From Sinotaia quadrata (taxonomy: Eukaryota; Mollusca; Gastropoda; Architaenioglossa; Viviparidae), in NCBI GenBank assembly GCA_028829895.1, contig CM054182.1, positions 87,407,546 through 87,471,545 of the forward strand: DNA of 64,000 bases, given 5' to 3'. Positions within the stretch are counted from its first letter, which is position 1. Each line of letters begins with the position of its first letter. Both the position numbers and the translations under genes were made by a program. Positions 58,001-64,000 of this stretch are shown here, piece after piece. Below the pieces are notes generated by a model, which made no database searches, had not been told where the DNA came from, and saw only the letters and a list, made by a program, of their open reading frames with translations.

Positions 58001-61000
58001 AATTACATTTTTTTTAAAAACCAGATTGAGTCAAACTTGATGTACAAAATGAAAGAGTAATCATTGTTTACAAATCAAACAGTGATTCATTTAATCTGGG
58101 GAGCCACATTTTCATTATTTATATGCCTGCATTTTTATTGATGAAACAGTAACATTTTCTTTGAAATTTAAGATGTTTATTTGTGAAAAACCTGAGAAAC
58201 ACTGCACTTTTTATATTTTATATACCAAAATGGGTGGCTCCATTTTGCTACAAAATATACATATTAAATTTTGTGAGCCGTGCGCTTTTATTTTATGCTC
58301 CAAGTTTGACCTAACTTAGATTTTACCAAAAAAAAGTAATTTTCTACTTTTCCTAACATTTCAAAATAAAAGTTTTTTGGGGCAAGAAAAATCTATTTTA
58401 TCAAGTCAGTTCAGTAAAGCAAATCACATTATAGATTTTCCACTTCACTTTCTCTATATAGCAGTATATGTTAATTACTGTGTAATTGATGTTAACTCTG
58501 TCCGAAACTTGAAATCATGTTAACTAGCATTAAACAAGACTTCACTGCTCAAGTTAGTGACACTAAAAAAAACATGGTAACTATTTCCTCAGCATTGTGC
58601 ATCACTATATGTGCTTGACAACTGAGGGGAGTAGGTGTTCTTTTTGATCAGTATTTATGAACAGGAGATTCTTAGTCAGCACAGATCATTTTAATAATAA
58701 ATTTGATGGCTTAGGGTTGGTCTTGAGTGCTCTGACTTAGAAATTCTAGATTTAACTAGAATTATAGTTGTTATCAGATAAGACAACCTTAAAAGGTTGA
58801 CATTTTTACTTGAAAATGAGATTAAGCACTTAACATTTATATTTCAGTTTGGACATTTTGGATGTTCAGATAAATCATAATTGGGAGTTTATTTATAATC
58901 AAGCCTTATCCTAATTAAAAAATATATATAATAACAGTACTAAGTTATGACATTTGATAAGTCATCTGATGCACATCACATACAGTTATACTTATTGATG
59001 CAGCATATATCTGCATAGGGACTGCTGACATTTAAATAAACTTGGCATGGGTGGTATTATTTTTTTTGTGCTCTGAAATGATCCTCTATTCCCCACCCTG
59101 ATTTAATTCTGAATAATTTTTTAAAACATTGCGAATACTTTCTGTGTTAAATTTAATGAGCAAGTTTTAGCATTGCATAAAATTTAATTCAGTAATTACT
59201 GCTTATTAAATAATTTTTCTGTTGTTATTTTGATCCTATTATACACTGGTGCTAATAACTGGAATCATAAGGACAGTATTTTTAGGGATATATATCATTA
59301 ATTATATCAGGGATATATATATATATATATATATGTTGTACATCTGTACAAGTGGTTTTTCAAATTAAAAAATGTATCAGTAAACTGAAAATGGATAATA
59401 ATCATTATTTAAATTGAATTTCTGAATGCTTAAGAATTCATTTTCTCTCTTTGCATATTGCAAGTTAGTGCAAGTACAGTATCTATATGAATGCCTTCTT
59501 TGTTAAATAGTTATCATTTCAGTTACTTATTTTAACTATAAGTACAGATCTATTTAGTGGGTGTTGCATCTTAAGTGATGGTTACTTTCTGATGTCAGCA
59601 CATACGTTGAAAATTGTGTATATTCAAAATTATGATGATTACTAGCATAGTACACATATAATGAGCTACAAGACATTGAATATTGGTGTTGTATATATAA
59701 ATGCTGCAATTTCTAATTATTGTTAAATGATTAGAATTTGGAGAAGAATGTTCTCTTCCCCTGACAACATTGCTAGGGCAATGGTAGAGTGTAATGTCAA
59801 GCCAGGAGATGATGGGCCAGATTTGTGTGAAAAGAGTTAGTCATTCAAGAAGTGCTTGACTCTGGTCCAGTTCAAGAAGTTGATTGCATATACTCATCTG
59901 TTTTGTCTTGAAAACCATGGTAATTGACATCTGTCACCTCTCTTTCCTGAGCTGCTCAAAATATCTTGGTATGTTGCCAAAAAGTCTGTAATACTTTGTG
60001 ATTTTGAGGCTACCTTCCATTATGAGAGATCATAATCAGAAATTAAAGCAGTCAATGCTTTTGCTTCTCTGGTTGAACATCTTATGAAGTACATTTGGGT
60101 GACTAAGGGGCTATGTTGTATGAAAACCATGCTTGAATCTTGAAATGCAAAATACTAGAATGACACCCAGAGTGTTGAGATGTGAACACTATTTTAGACA
60201 CACAGGACCTAATTGAGAGAATAGCAGATTCATGTTTTTTCATCTCATTGCTCATTCTGGCTTTTGTTTTTTCCTACCCCTGAGCATGTATAGTTGCATT
60301 TGTGTAAGTGAAATACAAATAAGATTTGACACCTCTATATGTAGTCTTCTTAATTAAGTAGTTATTATTTCAAACTTCTTTTATCTTTCTTTTGAATTGT
60401 CTTTCCTTTGAGAGAATTTTTATAAATGGTACCTAGTATGTGATCTTTGAAATGATTGATGGCTGCAATGGATCAATATATTGGTAACATACAAGTGTGA
60501 AAACTCAGTAGCAGATGGTCATACTTGAAAAAGAAATAGAAATGTTCAGGTTCCTTTGTGGATTGAATGAAAAAAAATTATTGATAATTTGTACATTTTA
60601 CTTTGTGTTTATGAAAGATTATTAAATAAAAATATTACTTATGCCTTAAATTAAGAGTTAATAAAATCATCCATTACTGAGTTTACATAGTGGTTCATAA
60701 AGAAAAATTTTCCCAGTAATCATTTGCATTGTTCGGATTTGATTTGAAGCACTTGAAATTTAAAGAAATAATTAATTCTGTAATTTATTTAGCCACATAT
60801 TGATTTTTGTCTCATTTTAAACATCAGTGACCACAGTGTATGGGGACTACTACACAAAAACACTAGTTTTTGAACCAACCAGACAGTAAAGATATCTTTA
60901 CATTAATTTATGTCTCTTTTGCTACATTCCTTTGCATATTAATTTATTTTTACTTTCACAGTGCTAATAAAAGTTTGGTTATTACAATCATACATTAATT

Positions 61001-63265
61001 TTGCCACAGTTAAGAAAGCTGTTACCAGTCTTAATCTTACCACCTTTATTTATATTTAAATCAACCATACCACATAGTAAAGTTGGCAAATAACTGATTT
61101 ATTTCTTCCTTCATAGCCACCATCAAGCGTGGGTTTTTCTGCATTGCCACCAATTCCAACAACTGTCGATGTTTCCTGTCAAACAGACTGGTCTTCATCT
61201 GTTCAGCATGCTGCAACACAGATTGATAGTACTTCTGAAGAACTAAAGAAATGCCAAAATGAATTGCAGGTTCTTCTTTTTGTATTTTTATTTTTGTTGT
61301 AATTTTTTGAATGATTTATTTCAGAGCTGGCAACATTACAAAAGTAAAAATATTCCTTTAAAATTTAAGGTACTTTTTAAAGGTTGCTCATTATGTCTAA
61401 TATGCATCAGTTAATGTAAGATTATACTTTTGCTGAGTAGTGTTGAAACTTGTAGTAATTACAGATAAATTTAGTAAACATAAGTTGTTTTTAATTACAT
61501 TTTAATTTTAGACCATGCATGGTGATTTGGAGCAAGCTAAAAAGGCTATGGAAAAGTTGCAGACAGATTTGGAGCACAGCACAAGAGAATTTGTATTGCT
61601 GCAGCAAAAGCAAAAGATCACAGAAGCCCACCAAAAAGAACAACTTGTACAGCAGATTATTGGATTGAAACATGAGGTTTGTGTTAAGATTTATTTTAGT
61701 TTTACCAGCAGACATGAGTCACACTTGCCCGAAAGAAAAAAATGCATCTGTGATTGCTATGTTCCTTCAAAAAAGTGTATAACTGAGCAAAATTTTTTTT
61801 TCTACCAAATTTACTTACTGTGTCTCATTTTGTATTACTGTTCAGTATAAGCTGCTACTTGAATCTCTAACTGGTTTAAATGTTGACATTAGGACCAGCT
61901 GTTGCCATTTTGTACAAAGCTTATAGACTCTTTCTGACTTATGAAGTCATTGACTTTGAGAAGTTAGTGTCTCCTTTCACTAAAATTTGTGACATTTGTG
62001 AAGACAGTCTACATTAGCATGTGACATTTTTGAAGACATTGCTTCCATTAACATGTGACATTTATGAAGACAGGATTTACCATTAACATTTGTGAAGACA
62101 GAATCTCCATTAACATTTGACATTAGTGAAGACCATCTCCATTAAAAAATGACATTTGTAAAGACAGTCTCTGTTAGCATGGACATTTGTGAAGGCAGTC
62201 TCCATTAACATTTCATATTTGTAAAGATAATGTCTTCTGTCCTGAGAATTCATTAATGTTTGACTATTGTGAAGTTAATTTCACTAAAAGATATTATAAT
62301 TATCGTTTGATGTTTGTGAAGATAGTGTTTCCATTAACCAGAATTCATTAACATTTGACACTTTTGAAGATGTAGTGTTTCCATTCACTAGAATTCATTA
62401 ACATTTGGCACTTTTGAAGATATAGTGTTTCTATTCACTAGAATTCATAGAATTCATTAACATTTAACACTTTTGAAGATATAGTGTCTCCAGTCACCAG
62501 AATTCATTAACATTTGACACTTTTGAAGATATAGTGTCTCCAGTCACCAGAATTCATTAACATTTGACACTTTTGAAGATATAGTGTCTCCATTCACTAG
62601 AATTCATTGACATTTAACATCTTTAAGTGTTAAAGATTCACTAGAATTCATTAATATTTGACATATATTTCATAGATAATATCTCTAGTCACTATAATTC
62701 ATTTGACATTTTTGAAGATGGTGTTTCCAATCACTAGAATTATTACCATTTGACATTTTTTAAGCTAGTGTCTCCATATCACTGGAATTCTTTAACATTA
62801 TGAAGGCAGTAAAGGTGGACCCCTTCAGACATCTATTGAGTTCTCTCTGAACAGCGAGATGCTGAGAGCAGTTCTTGTTTGTGATCTAGACTATCTGTTT
62901 TCCTTATGAACATTGTAACCACAGGTTTTGGGTTATAGATTTTATGATGAAAAATGTTTGCTTGCATTTGTTACACTTAACATTGTACGATAATTTCATT
63001 CAATTTATTCGTGTTTGTGATTAAATTTGTATTTTATAAATAATTAATATTTTGAGGGTATAACTTTGTCTATATATTAATCAATGTCTGTACAAATGTA
63101 TAATACTTATTAATTGTTTTACGATTATTTTTTTCCATTTATTTAAAGATTGATGAGTTGAAAAATAAAAATAAACGTCTTCAGGAGATGATTGAAGATG
63201 AACGAAAAAGATTTACAAGAGATGAAAATGAACTTATGAACCGGATTGATGCTCAAGCACAAGAG
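50847..63265 (+). CDS. Gene B: coiled-coil protein, 5' part (six exons in window)
   Basis: Gene-level entry. Exons 50847-52010, 54216-54359, 57049-57186, 61117-61269, 61512-61676 and 63149-63265 all join in phase 0, giving 627 codons without a stop; the gene runs off the right edge. The first ~380 residues are Ser/Gln-rich and probably disordered. They include one amphipathic block at about 150-197 (SRSELIWLVQETL, MHNFYKYINMKQRAQDDARI) and a helix at about 355-375. The rest alternates coiled coils with a Pro/Ser linker (SCQTDW). Start context AAATATGG is strong, and an acceptor at 50782 implies an upstream 5' UTR exon. The organisation suggests a scaffold or adaptor protein, but I do not recognise the family and assign no function. 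Confidence 0.85.
52060..54215. other. Gene B intron 1
   Basis: AT-rich, with a small duplicated piece near 53035-53105 (ggagtcttttggcacttact and ggagtcttttggcacttatg). The leucine- and cysteine-rich frames at 52832-53226 overlap in two phases and look spurious. No mobile element ends recognised. Confidence 0.45.
54216..54359 (+). CDS. Gene B exon 2 (coiled coil)
   Basis: 48 codons: ELIHLREKVKQLQEENRHLL, then QENKNKTTDFVQLVGDHNHE and QLIATLKK. Heptad pattern is evident. Acceptor CTCTCCAG ending 54215; donor GTAAAC from 54360. No counterpart seen in gene A. Confidence 0.9.
54528..54668. repeat. Minisatellite, 46-bp unit, three identical copies
   Basis: Three copies containing aattgtagtatgtgttgtat and attccgataatgtaaacaat. 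Identical apart from the edges, so recently duplicated; gene B intron 2. Confidence 0.96.
54670..57040. other. Gene B intron 2, remainder
   Basis: AT-rich, apparently unique sequence with a short (ta)n run near 56056. Nothing else recognised. Confidence 0.4.
57049..57186 (+). CDS. Gene B exon 3 (coiled coil)
   Basis: 46 codons: LNKKNDMNNDIVDALNKKVQ, ALQTENNQLKAHLEPQSL and NKTGAHSQ. Acceptor TTTTTCAG ending 57048; donor GTATGC from 57187. No counterpart seen in gene A. Confidence 0.88.
57995..58347. mobile_element. MITE-like element with about 65-bp inverted ends, superfamily unknown
   Basis: The left end (57998-58062: aaattacattttttttaaaa, gagtcaaacttgatg) and the right end read in reverse (58345-58283: aaattacttttttttggtaa, taggtcaaacttggagca) align over about 60 bases with several mismatches. 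No coding potential inside, target duplication not resolved. Lies in gene B intron 3. Confidence 0.6.
58350..61110. other. Gene B intron 3, remainder
   Basis: AT-rich, with an (at)n run near 59315-59334. A less AT-rich stretch at 59740-60300 could be an old insertion; I see no ends and no coding frame. Confidence 0.35.
61117..61269 (+). CDS. Gene B exon 4 (Pro/Ser linker)
   Basis: 51 codons: PPSSVGFSALPPIPTTVDVS, CQTDWSSSVQHAATQID and EELKKCQNELQ. Same length and strongly similar sequence to gene A exon 2. Acceptor TTCATAG ending 61116; donor GTTCTT from 61270, which is weak apart from the GT. Confidence 0.9.
61512..61676 (+). CDS. Gene B exon 5 (coiled coil)
   Basis: 55 codons: TMHGDLEQAKKAMEKLQTDL, EHSTREFVLLQQKQKITEAH and QKEQLVQQIIGLKHE. 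Continuous heptads. Acceptor ATTTTAG ending 61511; donor GTTTGT from 61677. No counterpart seen in gene A. Confidence 0.9.
61975..62790. repeat. Minisatellite, about 50-55 bp unit, about 14 copies
   Basis: Core units around 62330-62600 share agaattcattaacatttgac, acttttgaagatatagtgtc and tccagtcacc. The left part (61975-62230) is an older, more diverged version built on gacatttgtgaagacag. Gene B intron 5. Confidence 0.92.
63149..63265 (+). CDS. Gene B exon 6 (coiled coil, last exon in window)
   Basis: 39 codons: IDELKNKNKRLQEMIEDERK, RFTRDENELMNRIDAQAQE. The first 25 codons match gene A exon 3. Acceptor TTTAAAG ending 63148; donor GTAAGA from 63266. Confidence 0.9.
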
Positions 63266-63764
63266 GTAAGATATTGCGTTTAATCATCAGCATCATCTTT
63301 AATTATTTTTCTTTTAATATATTTCTTTAGATATATATATGTAAAGAATACTAACAGGCTAAATAAAGTGCATGATCCATTAAAGTATGTATGTAATTAG
63401 CAGTAAGAAATTCTTTATCTCTGTTAATTAATTTATATTTATTTCTAAAACTTATCACCCCCTAAAATGTTTCACCCATGACTTACTTTGACAAGATGTA
63501 GTCAGGCTTTTAGTGGTATATGACACAGCAAGAAGTAAGGCTCCATGTCCCATTACAGCAGGGGGGGGAGGACCCTTTAAGATGTGGGCCACGTCAGTTT
63601 TGGCAAGCCCTGAGAGCCAACCTTTGCTTCTTAAACTTGAATTTTTAGAAATGATTTGCAGGCTAGACTAAACACTTTTGGCAGGTCAGAATCTAAATCA
63701 TGGGCCAAAAGGTAGGGATCTGTTGTGCCTGTTGTCGGTAGGGATCTGTTGTCCCTGTAGCCTG

Positions 63765-64000
63765 TTGTGGAATAAATTTGCTTATCTCTATTTCTAAATT
63801 TAAGTATTACATAAGTTCTTAAATGTCAAAGTGACCTGATCTTGGCCACTGCTTATGCTGATATTTTTAAGTGTCAAAGTTGGAGGATAGGTAGAGGATA
63901 GGCCAGAAATTGCTGATGCAATCCAAATCAGTTCCAACTGGATGAGTAGTTTTTATTATCCAATGGTTAAAGATTTACAAGAACGAGACCATGCCATTAT
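63765..64000 (-). repeat. Inverted copy of interspersed repeat family R
   Basis: Reverse complement of 42060-42310: shares aaagtgacctgatcttgg (aagtgacctgatcttgg in the other copy), cagaaattgctgatgcaatc and ccaactggatgagtag. Runs off the right edge; gene B intron 6. Confidence 0.8.

Noticed and set aside
63540..63770. Possible third hAT MITE (gcaggggggggaggacc and ggccaaaaggtaggga)
   Set aside because: Some hAT-like words, but no inverted ends or 8-bp duplication that I can align.

Overview
This is an AT-rich, intron-rich window of an animal nuclear genome. GT/AG introns, metazoan gene families, dense intronic minisatellites and degraded hAT, mariner-like and non-LTR elements suggest an invertebrate. 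A mollusc, perhaps a gastropod, is my guess; nothing in the sequence proves it. There are no bacterial, organellar or viral features, no CRISPR array and no tRNA or rRNA gene that I can support.

Layout. (1) About 1-31.5 kb, minus strand: the N-terminal and middle part of a HERC3/HERC4-type E3 ubiquitin ligase. Sixteen exons join in one consistent reading frame of 671 codons (from the ATG at 27211): an RCC1 propeller followed by the linker that leads to the HECT domain. The HECT domain itself lies beyond the left edge. A candidate tiny first coding exon with a strong start context is at 31503-31497. (2) About 33.5-44.5 kb, plus strand: gene A, a short coiled-coil protein gene with a stop codon, whose first intron holds a broken hAT/ZMYM-type transposase. 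(3) About 44.6-50.8 kb: intergenic, with minisatellites, a short hAT MITE and a decayed LINE reverse-transcriptase remnant. (4) About 50.8 kb to the right edge, plus strand: gene B, a longer paralogue of gene A with six phase-0 exons in the window, running off the right edge. Genes A and B are a tandem duplicate pair; gene A lacks the counterparts of three gene B exons and part of a fourth, yet stays in frame. I cannot name the family.

HERC and gene A are head to head, so their promoters may lie close together around 31.5-33.5 kb. Nothing shows that the ligase and the coiled-coil proteins act in one pathway.

The most unusual signal is a relation between minisatellites and splice sites. At three HERC splice donors (1056, 10317, 15505) the tandem array that follows is made of copies of the exon end plus the donor site. 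At one splice acceptor (3083) degenerate copies of the acceptor plus exon start fill the preceding intron. A short donor duplication also occurs after the first coding exon of gene B. One copied donor (10236/10235) matches the 5' splice consensus better than the authentic one, and its use would introduce an early stop. All alignments were made by eye.
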